Source: Muricea muricata (taxonomy: Eukaryota; Cnidaria; Anthozoa; Malacalcyonacea; Plexauridae). From it: a DNA stretch of 64,000 nt. This document shows, one piece after another, positions 24,472 to 33,691 of the stretch. The notes below the pieces were generated by a model. The model made no database searches, had not been told where the DNA came from, and was given only the letters and a program-made list of their open reading frames with translations. The stretch covers positions 18,843,040 through 18,907,039 of the forward strand of contig OY979716.1 in the NCBI GenBank assembly GCA_963855995.1, in the 5' to 3' direction. Made by a program: the position numbers and the translations under genes. Every line of letters begins with the position of its first letter. Position 1 is the stretch's first letter.

Positions 24472-24916
24472 TTGGTTGATAATGCAAAAGGCAAATCGAG
24501 CAAATCTTCAAGCGAAGATGAAGAAAATGTTAGAATAGAAAATAAAACGAACAAAATTCAAAGAAAAAAAAGTTTATCTTCATCGAATGAGTCAAACGAA
24601 AGCGATGTAGATAAAAAATCGAGCAGAAGTTCTTCTGTTGAAACTAAAACTGTATCAATTGTTGTGTCAGGGGAATCAGTAGATAAAAGAGTTGTAACCA
24701 TGCCATCGGTGGTGGGGCACACGACATTTCAAAACACTGTGGAAAAAGATTCGTATATATACAATTCCTAAATACAATTACGGGTATGATCGTCGTTCTT
24801 CGTCGGTAGTTCGAAAAGAGTCGTTTGCATCGCAAGCGCGCAATACGCCGTACGTACGTCGTTGCGATATGAATGTGTACACGCCATTTGGATTTAGAAA
24901 AAACGGAAATAAATAA
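24472..24916 (+). pseudogene. Ser/Glu/Lys-rich virus-like protein, basic C-terminus
   Basis: The plus-strand frame is rich in serine and glutamate and stops after YIYNS. A +1 frame continues with a Tyr/Arg-rich tail (YNYGYDRRSSS ... YVRRC) ending in NGNK at about 24916. A frameshift near 24.77 kb is the simplest reading. Low complexity and lack of a domain prevent assignment. A phosphoprotein or nucleic-acid-binding role would be a guess. Confidence 0.4.
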
Positions 24917-24953
24917 ATATAACAAGACATGTTAGTGTGTAAATGCAATTGTG

Positions 24954-25286
24954 TTAGGTGATTGGCAAGTTTTCGTTCGTAGTTTTGTCTGTCTCGAGCG
25001 GAATTGCGATTTAATCTTTCAATTTCGGCTGTTTTTTCTTTAATGGTTGCTTTGTCAGCTGCGTCGGTCGATTGGAGAGTTTTTGTCTTGCTTTCCGAAA
25101 GAATTTGCTGGGAGTGGATCTATTGTTTCAATGCGGTGATTTTTTGTTCCCAATCTTTGTTTTTTGCAGTTAACTTATCATACATTTTTTGATACGTCTT
25201 TAAAGCAGAGGTCTCGTTGAACCATACTTTCTCTTTTCCAAACCAATTCCAAACCCTCCCCTACCGTATAAATCGTTCAACGTCAT
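24954..25286 (-). pseudogene. small coiled-coil ORF, virus-like
   Basis: Begins with ATG at 25286 and a short Gly-rich start (YGRGGFGIGLE), then shifts frame into a long, highly charged helical segment (KLTAKNKDWEQKITALKQ, then many K/E/R/N) ending at 24954. One frameshift and one in-frame TAG are present. The helical part predicts a coiled coil. No family recognised. Confidence 0.4.
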
Positions 25287-25417
25287 CTTTTTTTTATCAA
25301 AAAAAATTTATTGTTTTCCACCGCCCTCAAAAACTTGATTACAATTTTTTATTCTACCCCCCAAAAATATGATCATATACTATTATCTTTATAAAAATGT
25401 CTAATCAAAAAGAAATT

Positions 25418-25744
25418 TTACATAAAATTGTGCGGATACGTGTTTGTTATTTGCATGTATATTTTATTACGTTCGTCTCGGCAATATTTGTGACTCGGAA
25501 GATTGTAATAATCAACGACGGCACCGGACCCGCGAGGAGCAGGAAGCAGATGTATTTTTTGAACGCGTCCGGTAAGATCGACCATTTCTTTGCGAGAAAA
25601 TCGCAGGTGTTGTTTGCGCTCTTGGCCAAAATACTCGCCGGCCAACCGTAATTGCTTCTCTAACGGCTGCATATGGTCTAACACGGGAGGGCGTATGACC
25701 GGATCGTATGTTACTAGCGCGTTGTTGCGCGTTGTCGTTTTCAT
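25418..25744 (-). CDS. unassigned 108-aa ORF
   Basis: An uninterrupted ORF from a genuine ATG, basic and proline-containing (DPVIRPPVLDHMQPLEKQ), without a signal peptide or membrane segment. It overlaps the end of the preceding minus-strand ORF by 4 bases (25741-25744), the tight packing seen in viral operons. Function unknown. Confidence 0.45.
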   Translation of the reverse strand: MKTTTRNNALVTYDPVIRPPVLDHMQPLEKQLRLAGEYFGQERKQHLRFSRKEMVDLTGRVQKIHLLPAPRGSGAVVDYYNLPSHKYCRDERNKIYMQITNTYPHNFM

Positions 25745-26210
25745 TGAATGCGTTTTAAATCCGAAGGATGAATGGTGTTGTGGTAGGTTTCTCCGGTTTG
25801 AATTTCCATTTTTTTTTGTCGAAGCGTAGGAGAAGTTGAAAATGAAGCTACTTGCATGACAAATCCAGATAGCATCGTGTAAGGCGTGCGGCAGATCGTA
25901 CCTTGTGACGGTCGATATGATCCTGAGGTGTAAAGACTTTTGAAACGTGCGTAACGGGAAGAAATTTTTTTTGAATTATTTTTGAACGTGCCACCGGTGT
26001 GCTTATCTCGTGACAAAATGTTGGAAATATCCACTCGCCTTCCGATTCGTAGATAAATTGAACGCCCGGAAACAAGTGTGTAGATTCGACGGCTGTATTT
26101 TTAAAATCAAAATCAATATTTCGTCTCCGCGTTAAAATTTGTTGCAAGCGCGGCAGCTCGTGTTTGCACGATTTTTTTAGTTTTTTTTTATAATATGTTC
26201 TTCTAGCAAT
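25741..26210 (-). pseudogene. unassigned virus-like ORF, frameshifted
   Basis: A Lys/Arg-rich start (YYKKKLKKSCKHELPR) leads into a region with HLFPGVQFIYESEGEWIFP. It then shifts frame near 25.93 kb into a Ser/Thr-rich tail ending at 25741. No clear ATG is seen at the 5' end. Not recognised. Confidence 0.35.
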
Positions 26211-26251
26211 GTATTAAACGAATTGTCGTTCGACGGTGTCTTTCGGGCCAT

Positions 26252-26461
26252 TTACAATAATCCGAGAACGCCACCGATAACGTCTCCCAATCCACCGCTG
26301 CCAAGTACATCGCCAACCGTACCTAATAATTTTCCTCCTACGTCACCAATTAATTTTCCCCCCACGTTCGCAACTTTATTAATAATACCTCCCAGCCCAC
26401 TATTGCTTTTTGCGCGAGGCAGTTTAATTTTGGCCATTTGTCTATATCGGCTCTGAGGCAT
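26252..26461 (-). CDS. Gly/Leu-rich amphipathic peptide (69 aa)
   Basis: An intact small ORF from ATG 26461. A basic N-terminus (RYRQMAKIKLPR) is followed by a Gly/Val/Leu/Ile-rich helix-like region with GGKLIGDVGGKLLGTVGDVL. This layout resembles membrane-active or minor-capsid peptides of small DNA viruses, but that is analogy from composition, not homology. It lies two bases... of the same strand block as an Arg-rich ORF that ends 9 bases upstream at 26470. Confidence 0.45.
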   Translation of the reverse strand: MPQSRYRQMAKIKLPRAKSNSGLGGIINKVANVGGKLIGDVGGKLLGTVGDVLGSGGLGDVIGGVLGLL

Positions 26462-26469
26462 AATTTGAG

Positions 26470-26916
26470 TTAGGGAGCTACTTGATTTGCATACGTGCCG
26501 TGGCTTTGATTGTAGTCGTAAGATTCTCGATAACGAGGCCTTTCTTCTTCTTCGTAATACTCTTCTTCTTCTTCACGACGAGGTCTCCTTCTTCTTCTTC
26601 TTCTTCGACGACGTCGATGTCGACGATGACGGGGTTCTTCTTCATAATACCCTTCGTCGTTGTTGTAATATTCGTCGTCTTCGTCGTCGTAATATCCAAT
26701 ATTATCGTCACCATACTCTGGATCTTAGTTATAAGATATTATTAAATTGGGTATACACCCCAAACTCGATGCCGGTTCGAAGCGAGGTTTTTTAGCATTT
26801 TATTTCTTTTTGGATAATTTTTTTTGCATACCCCTCGTAAATCCCCTTTCTTTTTTAGAGAGGCGTACAACAACGGCACAGTTCCATACGCTGAGTTTTT
26901 TTTTTATAAAACCCAT
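26470..26916 (-). pseudogene. acidic/Tyr- and Arg-rich ORF with two in-frame TAA codons
   Basis: One 447-base frame runs from ATG 26916 to TAA 26470. It has a Lys-rich start (MGFIKKKLSVW), a middle, a Tyr/Asp/Glu-rich part, a run of about 15 basic residues (HRRHRRRRRRRRRR), then more Glu/Tyr and a polar tail. Two in-frame TAA codons split it. The Arg run is nucleic-acid-binding in character and recalls viral core proteins, which is inference. The plus-strand reading is low-complexity shadow. Confidence 0.4.
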
Positions 26917-27056
26917 TGTGTCGTGCGCGCCAAACAAATCATATACTACACAATTAATTTTTTCTTAAATTTTTATTTTTTTATAAAAAAAAGATATATT
27001 TAATTTATACCAGGGTAATCGAGAAAAAAAGTTAATTGGTTAAAAATTTTATTATT

Positions 27057-28391
27057 CTAGCGAGGAAAGGGCAAAACACTCAAAATAACCACACGTCCCT
27101 TGCCTGCATCGATGATTTTTGATTTTTCTTTTATTACTTCTACGCAATTTACGTCTTTCACATCGTCGGCGGTTAGTTCGTAGTCGGGAGCCACCCACTG
27201 AAGACTGATGTCGTTTACGATGCAGACCGTTGTTTTAACGTTAGCTTCTCCTCGAAAACAAACCCGATTGTTTTTCGTTAGCCCGCGTTGAACAACGTGG
27301 CTTAATGTTCGAAAAAAATCGGTGTCCACAGTGTGGCACCTGTGTCTCGTTGTCTACGTCCGCGAAGGTAGGATGTGAACCAGCTCAGCAGGTTACCACA
27401 GATATTATACTGGCGTAGTTTACCAAGGACGAGAGAGTGTTGCACTTTAGCGAAGGCTTTCAACATATCCAGGTAGATTACATCAGTCTGCTTTATAGAG
27501 TCTAGTAAGGAGCCTATGTTGTCAATAACTTCCACAAGTTGAGTCACACAAGACTTTCCAGGAATAAATCCATGTTGCATAAGCCGAGAAGAATTTTTGA
27601 ACACCGCTTATGACTTCTTCTTCAATGTCGACGAGTCTGAAGTTGCCAATGCCTTTCTTGGTGGACACTGCAATGGACACGATATTGTAGCATTTTTTCA
27701 TATGAACCGTCTCCGTTATTTCCTATTTTTACGTTCCCTTTTGCATTGTTTCCTTTGTCTTTGATTATTTTAGTAACGTGTTCAAGTTTTCCTCGTCCAA
27801 AGTCTGGGTCTGCTTCGATTTCTTGTTGTTTTTGGTCACCCACATATTTCCATTCAATGGGATTTGAATCTTTGAGCACCGTTTGTGAAAATTGTGTTTT
27901 TACTTGATTATATGTTTGTGAATCTCGAATTGATTGTAAATCGCGAGAATTTTTTCGCGTGAAAGATCCATTAAAACGAACTTCAAGTGCTTCAAAAATT
28001 TTGTGTCGTAAATTTCCTTTTGTGCAAATGGGGAGTTCCTGCAATGTAAGATGGTCAAGAAGTAATTCAAATGTTAATTCAGTGTGTATTAGATAGGTGT
28101 TTGTTTCAGTGAATCCGATGACACTGGCAGGTTTCGTTAGTATAAACGAACCATCGGCGTTTTTTGTGGGTCGTATGACAATTTTTGTTTCTGCAACAAG
28201 ACCTTTGGTAACGCATACGGTAACAGGTTGCATTTGCACACGTTTGTTGATGGTAGTAGTTTGAATATCGGTAAACGGTTCGTTTTTAGTTCCTTTGGCG
28301 GTGAGTCTATTTCCTTTTTTTCGTTTTTTAGGCTAGAGTGAGGAAAAACACAATTTCGGGTACGTTTGCGCGACGATTTTGTACGAAGCAT
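27057..28391 (-). pseudogene. virus-like structural-type ORF split by a LINE fragment
   Basis: Starts at ATG 28391 with a basic, nuclear-signal-like segment (KSSRKRTR). It shifts frame at a T-rich run near 28.32 kb, then runs 28239-27622 through beta-rich sequence (VCVTKGLVAETKIVIRPT, SVIGFTETNTYLIHTELTF). A LINE fragment (27302-27604, same strand) follows. A similar style of frame continues at 27329-27057 to the stop (SLQWVAPDYELTADDV). The beta-rich character would fit a capsid-type protein, but I cannot assign it. It is divergent from the 28526 ORF. Confidence 0.4.
27302..27604 (-). mobile_element. LINE RT fragment, 5' half
   Basis: Encodes the fingers and first palm part of a non-LTR reverse transcriptase: QHGFIPGKSCVTQL, then YLDMLKAFAKV (normally D-x-x-K-AFD-x-V), SWFTSYLRGRRQR. 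It ends near 27.33 kb at ACAGGTGCCACA, the same 12 bases at which the complementary 3' half begins on the other strand at about 31.23 kb. Confidence 0.85.
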
Positions 28392-28525
28392 ATTTTGCGG
28401 ACTGGTTTAACAACACAAAAAAAATCAAACGGTATATAATTTATGAAACAAGGTAAGTGCATTTTTATTGTAAGAAAAGAGAACAAAAATAATATTTAAT
28501 TTGTTTTAAGGAAAAATTGGAAAAA
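28392..28525 (+). promoter_or_regulatory. divergent promoter region with TATA box
   Basis: TATATAAT at 28433-28440 lies between the minus-strand ORF (ATG 28391) and the plus-strand ORF (ATG 28526). GTATATAATTTAYGAAAC is shared with the RING-like gene promoter at 43972-43989, which suggests common regulation or origin. Confidence 0.55.
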
Positions 28526-28849
28526 ATGAGAGTAAAACCAATTGCGTATGTACAAATATACGATGTTTTAAAATCGGGGCAAATTACTCCACGCAACGAA
28601 AGAACTTTTTACGACAATGCAAAAGACAAGTTTGTACAAGTGAACAAAACGCTTCCAAAACCTAGAAAAACAATACTTACGTTAAGTTCTGTACCTAAAA
28701 GAGCGGTGCACGACGAATTTCATCTTGGGGAAGCGTACGTAGTCATGAACGAAACGATGGTGACTGCAATAGACAACAATCTTCGCGACATTTCTAATTT
28801 CATGACGGGAGATGGCGGACCAGGGACGGTTCCCGTTGACGACGATTGA
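28526..28849 (+). CDS. unassigned intact 107-aa ORF, virus-like cluster
   Basis: An uninterrupted ORF from ATG 28526, about 85 bases downstream of a TATA box. It is mixed alpha/beta, basic in the first half (KRAVHDEFHLG later), with a Gly/Asp-rich acidic C-terminus (GDGGPGTVPVDDD). No domain recognised. It is the best-preserved member of this cluster. Confidence 0.55.
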   Translation: MRVKPIAYVQIYDVLKSGQITPRNERTFYDNAKDKFVQVNKTLPKPRKTILTLSSVPKRAVHDEFHLGEAYVVMNETMVTAIDNNLRDISNFMTGDGGPGTVPVDDD

Positions 28850-28957
28850 AAGATTGTTTTATCTAAAAAACACTTTCAACTGGAAATAAAGTTTCTTACA
28901 AAGAAATAGAATTTTAAAAAAATACACGCATTGCTGAGAAAAAAAATTAGAGTTTAA

Positions 28958-29134
28958 AAAGCGGTTCCGGTTGAAAAAAATGACGCAGAAGATACAATTG
29001 ACGTTGAAGAAGTTGAGCCAGAAGAAAACGGGGACAAAGGAAAGAGAAAAAAGGTGCGAATGATGGAGAAAAGAAAGAAGCTGAAGAAAGCACGTTTATT
29101 CCAGCTTGAACAATGGAGAAAAAATAAACAATAA
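28958..29134 (+). CDS. small acidic-then-basic ORF
   Basis: The frame has an acidic half (DTIDVEEVEPEENGD) then a strongly basic half (KRKKVRMMEKRKKLKKAR). The only in-frame ATG is at 29060, so the acidic part needs another start or is a broken 5' end. Its TAA overlaps the next ATG by one base (TAATG), as in coupled or compact genes. Confidence 0.4.
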   Translation, partial: KAVPVEKNDAEDTIDVEEVEPEENGDKGKRKKVRMMEKRKKLKKARLFQLEQWRKNKQ

Positions 29135-30186
29135 TGGAAGAAAAAATTAGAAAAATTAGATTTACGGCAAATAGTAAAACAAATGACACTGAAAGTAAAA
29201 AAATAGAAGTAAAATTTGAATCGTTTTTATCGTTAAATGAAAATTTTCTACAAGAGTTTTTTATCGAGCGACGATCTGGTGTTCAGAAGCACGTCGCTTT
29301 ACCTCCCAGAAAAGAAAAAGAAATGAGCCAATGTAAAAACTTGGTAGACATTGCAGCGTCCATGCTGAATGGCGAGAATATTGAACTGCCTTTTGACACT
29401 GCTAACACTAAATGGAAATTTAAGCAAACAGTTGATGTAAGTTCTTGCAATAAAACTAAGTTCCGGTGGAACTTTCCTTGGGAGCAGGCTAATAGCCCAG
29501 AAACTATGAAGAAAGCAAACTATCATAATGTATCTGCAAAGAGTGCGCCTTATAAGAAGTTCTTTATAACATTTGGTGAAAGCTGTTGTGAGATTTCGAA
29601 AAAACGTGCTCTGAAGCATGCTTTGGGAGTCGGTGGGTTTGATTATGCGATCGCCCATGATATGTGTTCGGTTAGGCCGGGGTTTAGGAGGGTGCACAGG
29701 GATATCCTCTTTTGGCGCAAGGGTGCCGGGTACTGGCTGTGGAAGCCTCACCTTATACTTAAAACACTAATTGAAAAAATGTCTTTTGGGTATGTTTTGA
29801 TGTACGAAGATGCTGGGAGTTTCTTGAGAAAGGATGCTAGGCCATTATTTAAACTGGGAAGTGAATCCCATCAAGGAATTGTTGTATTTACATTGCAACT
29901 TATGGAGAAATACTACACCAGGGGTGATACATTTCTTGTCATGCAAATAAACTATCCAGAATTCATTCGCATCAGTAATCAAACACTGGCATCCTTTGTC
30001 GTGCTGCGGAAAGATTGCAAAACACTGCAGTTCGTCATGGAATGCCTTGCGTATTCGTCAGACGCCCGTTGTGTCACTGGTGATGCAAATGTTCTGGGTC
30101 GTCCAAATCATGAAAGGTTTATTGAACATCGTCACGATCCGTCGGTTTTGTCGATATTGTCAAAGAAATGGGGGCTATTGCAATAG
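29134..30186 (+). pseudogene. glycosyltransferase-like protein (GYWLWKP family), copy 1
   Basis: A 350-residue frame. From about residue 145 it shows the pattern of a GT-A-like sugar transferase family seen in bacteria, algae and large viruses: FFITFGES, GAGYWLWKPHLILKTL (about 206-221), YEDAG in place of the usual D-x-DAG, and HRHDPSVLSILSKKWG near the end. The first roughly 50 residues (MEEKIRKIRF...) are unlike the family and may belong to a virus-like ORF fused at the insertion. The stop at 30184 is probably a frameshift, since another frame continues with NCLYMDDSDW to 30289. The enzyme would move a sugar from a nucleotide donor; substrate unknown. A paralogue lies at 52.3 kb. Confidence 0.7.
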
Positions 30187-30289
30187 AGATCCTAACTGTC
30201 TGTATATGGATGACAGTGATTGGAAGGTATATGGATACGCTTCAGGACCATATGAACAACTCATAGTGCATGATAGGTATAGAGCTTAG

Positions 30290-30938
30290 TTCTAAAAATA
30301 GTCCACCTTTCATAAGAGTTCTTAGTTGAGACCCAGATATTGATTGGACAGTAGGGACACTCCCCAGTGCAATGTATTGCCCTATTTTTGTACAATCTAC
30401 TGGTTACGGACAGCAAGTTCAGTGGTCTTATTGGCCAGAAAATGCGATTGACTGGCAGAAATAATGATAATGACATACTTAATTTGACATATGTGGACAC
30501 ATAAAATTCCCTAATGTTCCTGTACTGTAGTTGAGATAAAGATTGCTTTCTTGATAAGATGAATAATAAATTAAGTTGTTATTTAAGATAACACCTACTC
30601 TGCAGAATTTTTAAAAATTATATTGGGCTTTTTATGGTAATAAGCTGTCCTGCATGTCATATATAGATTGACTATAATTGTCCACTTAAAGGAAAAATTC
30701 ATCTGTTAAATTGTGCAGTTGATGTCCACAAAAAGTGTTTAATATTCTGAAGAAATCCTTAGAATCCCTGTCTCATGTATTTACTTTTAGTCACTCTGGC
30801 CTGACCTACCTCATAGTAAATCATATTTCATATTACACCTACACTACCCCTTTTATGAACAAAGGGACTATTGTCACAGAATATTTTTTATTTTGCTAGA
30901 CACCAATATGGTTCCTATTACCATTACTTAATTACAAA
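30290..30938. other. no gene recognised
   Basis: AT-rich flank of the glycosyltransferase-like copy with no open frame of note. Confidence 0.5.
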
Positions 30939-31225
30939 AAATATGTCGACGTAGAATTTAATCACAAAGAAAAAACATTTTCGTTGCGTTGCACGTATAA
31001 ATTTTTTCAAAATTCGTTACAGTCGTTAGCAAAAACGTGTAATTTAGAAAACAAGTGTTTTTTCCCAATGGAATACATTCCAGGTCGATTAGATGAAGGG
31101 TTCGAGGTAAACGAAATGCCAAACAGTTGAAGATTTTGCCGTACATAATCCTACGGTAGGAGAAGACCCGGTCTTTCAAGAATGGTACGAAGAAACCAAA
31201 ATAACAACTGGCTACGGGCACACCG
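30939..31225 (+). pseudogene. B-family DNA polymerase fragment, virus-like
   Basis: A short stretch resembles part of the protein-primed B-family DNA polymerases of Polinton/adintovirus-type elements: TYKFFQNSLQSLA fits the F-x-D-S-x-K-F-x-x-x-S-L-x-x-L block of the exonuclease region. FFPMEYI and, after one frameshift at about 31.13 kb, FQEWYEE fit the block that follows. No polymerase catalytic motifs remain, and the LINE 3' half follows directly. Assignment rests on a short match. Confidence 0.5.
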
Positions 31226-31227
31226 TT

Positions 31228-32150
31228 GGACAGGTGCCACAACGGGACGTGAAGTTACATCTGGAGTTCCTCAAGGCTCAATCCTTGGACCAATGCTGTT
31301 CCTGTTATATGTGAAAAAACTACCAAAGGCTGTGAAAACATCAAAAGTAGTTTGTTTTGCTGATGATACGAAGGTTCTCAAGCAAATTGACAACATACAA
31401 GATTCTGTTGGTCTTCAAAATGACATTAACAACCTTAACATTTGGGCAAGAGATAACGGTTTGACATTTAACCAAATGAAGTGTAAGTGCCAGCGCATCA
31501 CACGAAAGAAAACACCGGTTCAACATCCCTACGCTCTAAATGAATTAGAACTCGAAACTTTACATGAAGAAAAAGATCTCGGGGTATGGGTATCGAGTGA
31601 GTTGAGCTGGAAGAAGCAAGTTATCGAACTGAGTTCAAAAACTAACAAACTTATGGGATTTGAGAGGAGATCTTCCCGGGAGATACGAAATGAACGAACA
31701 AGAAGATGTCTGTTCCTCACTATAGTACGACCCCACCTTGGCTACGCCACCCAGATTTGGGCCCCTCAAGCCATCGAGCTTATCAAGCGAGTTGAAAGAG
31801 TGCAGCGTCGTGCAACAAAGTGCATCCTAAACCTACCATACCACTGTGAAGTAACGTACGAAGACCGTCTACAAGCAACAAATTTACTACCAGTTTGTTT
31901 CTGGCATGAATATCTAGATCTGACGTTTTTCTGCAAGATGGTAAATGGTATGGTGTGTGTCAGCGAGGAAATTATCCCTGAACGGAAACTTGCATGCAAA
32001 CGAATAACGAGGGCTACCAGCAATCCTGATACCATCATGTTCAAAACTAGAAAATGCAACACGACGACATTTCAAGGTTCGTTCGTGAACAGGACATTAA
32101 GAATTTGGAACATTCTTCTTGATGAATTGAGACACTAGTCTCTAAATTAC
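31228..32150 (+). mobile_element. LINE RT fragment, 3' half
   Basis: Continues a non-LTR reverse transcriptase from TSGVPQGSILGP through the active site FADDTK (near 31.36 kb) and thumb (WARDNGLTFN, DLGVWVS) to the typical C-terminus (VERVQRRATK, LRIWNILLDELR). One open frame, 31182-32138. It begins at the ACAGGTGCCACA shared with the inverted 5' half at 27.33 kb. Confidence 0.9.
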
Positions 32151-32613
32151 CATGATTTAAATCTCTACTGACGGAATACCTCAAAACTGCTTTAAGAGTT
32201 AATTATAGATCCTCGGACATGGAATTGTATCTGCCTAAAATGTAACACTGCTCGTAGTCTTAGTGCTCCACCCTCAGTAGTACTTACCCGCCACTATGGT
32301 GGCGGAAGTAATTAGTATGCAGGACGTGGCACCGGAAGGTGGTGGTAATTAGAGTATGACATCATAGCAAAGAGACACACGAGATATGGTTTGAAAAAAT
32401 GCATATTATTGTTTACAACAACAAACGCCTTTTTAAATTAAGGTATACAACTGTTCGATATATAACTGATCGATATATAACTGGATTACGGTATATAACT
32501 GTTCGATATAGAGCAGCTGTTCGGTAATAAATGATTAGCGAAAATACGATAAATGGAACGTTAAGCAAAGGTTTCAATTAGAACTGTTCGAATGTTTTTA
32601 AATATAAAGTTGT
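32151..32613. other. LINE 3' flank and short repeats
   Basis: Non-coding. It holds an imperfect short tandem repeat of TGTTCGATATATAACTG-type units at about 32441-32527. Confidence 0.5.
32441..32527. repeat. imperfect tandem repeat
   Basis: Several CTGTTCGATATATAA-like units with varying spacing. Confidence 0.7.
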
Positions 32614-33237
32614 TTAGAAATAACTAGGGGCCAAACCATTGAGGTTGCTGAAGAAACCACTTGTTTGGGATTGTTTGGATGGAAGGTGTTTAGTGTTGCA
32701 ATAAGTTTCTTCGGGAACCCATTCGAAGCAGCTGCATAAATCTTCTTGAGCACAGCAAAAGAATAAGGGGTCTTTGTTGACGGTTTCTTTTTTCACTTTA
32801 CGGATGGCGCACTGAAATCCGTGACGGCGTTCTGGTTTCGCTACGGCTTGTACGTCGCCCCAAGCCCAGAAGGAACGAGGATTTGTTTGCTCCGAACTCA
32901 CGAAAAAGGGCCGACCGTAGTTGGCTTTCAGCAGGTTTTTGACCACGCGCATTTTCGCGAGTTTACCGTGTTTTTCGCAACGAAGATGTGGTTGTTTGGC
33001 AGATTTCCAAGCGGCGATGGCTTTTTCGTAGAGGTAGCTTTCGTCTTCTGAGCAAATGAGATTGCAGCTAGGGTTTTGATTGCAGAACCAGAATGATTCT
33101 TTTTCCGTTGTTGATTGAGCACAGGGTTCTCCGTGTAAACATTTCATTTTTTGCAGAGTATATGTTCTGAATACTGCGAAGTGAGGAGTGAGTGTTATAT
33201 TTTCGGGTTTGGTGTCTTGTGCTTGCTCTGACGTCAA
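32614..33237 (-). CDS. GRF-type zinc-finger repeat protein
   Basis: An intact 207-residue frame. The only early ATG is at 33147 (MKCLHGEP), so the first 30 residues may be untranslated or an earlier exon. Three consecutive cysteine modules are visible: CLHGEPC...FWFCNQNPSCNL; RCEKHGKLAKMRVVK...NYGRPFFVSS...FWAW; and CAIRKVKKE...LFFCC...CSCFEWVP. The second and third match the GRF zinc finger pattern (nucleic-acid binding, as in NEIL3, APE2 and TOP3A). It would act on single-stranded DNA or RNA, which is inference. A minus-strand TATA (GTATAAAA, 33406-33413) and palindromes lie upstream. Confidence 0.6.
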   Translation of the reverse strand: MTSEQAQDTKPENITLTPHFAVFRTYTLQKMKCLHGEPCAQSTTEKESFWFCNQNPSCNLICSEDESYLYEKAIAAWKSAKQPHLRCEKHGKLAKMRVVKNLLKANYGRPFFVSSEQTNPRSFWAWGDVQAVAKPERRHGFQCAIRKVKKETVNKDPLFFCCAQEDLCSCFEWVPEETYCNTKHLPSKQSQTSGFFSNLNGLAPSYF

Positions 33238-33541
33238 ATCTCCCGTGAGATATCACGTCAAATCTCCCGTGAGATCGCCCGTGAGATTTTTGCAGTGTGT
33301 TTCTGACGCGATGGCTAGTTTAAGAGATGTTGTTGCCCGTGAAAACGTTATTGCGTAATGGTATTGTGCGAAATGACGAGACACACAAATATCGAGTGAA
33401 GCGAGTTTTATACTGGTTGACGTCTAACGTGAGATCTAACGTTAAAAAATCTCCCGTGAGATCTCACGTGAGATCTAACGTTAGATATTAAACGTCTTCT
33501 GATTGGCCGCAAACGGCTCTATATAGGTAAAATACATAACG
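33238..33541. promoter_or_regulatory. bidirectional promoter with palindromic operator-like array
   Basis: Between the minus TATA (33406-33413) and the plus TATA (TATATA, 33520-33525) lie clustered palindromes: TCTCCCGTGAGA, TCTCACGTGAGA, and ATCTAACGTTAGAT at 33473-33486. More TCTCCCGTGAGAT copies are at 33238-33290, close to the GRF gene. An inverted CCAAT box (ATTGG) is near 33502. The symmetric design suggests a dimeric binder controlling both directions. Confidence 0.6.
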
Positions 33542-33691
33542 TTGAAATTAGTGTTAAAATTGTTAAGGTTTATGTTAGCGTTAGAACTAACGTTATGTGA
33601 TATGCGTGCGAGACCTTTTTTAAAAAATATAAAATTTTTAAAGTGGAAGCACAAACATAAACAATACAGCAAAACTTTAAACAGTTGCAAA

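Noticed and set aside
26482-26795. Plus-strand Phe/Val-rich ORFs
   Set aside because: Reverse readings of the acidic/Arg-rich minus-strand frame.
27302-32150. LINE twin-priming as explanation of the inverted halves
   Set aside because: Twin priming leaves the halves adjacent; here 3.6 kb of other genes separate them, so a later inversion fits better.
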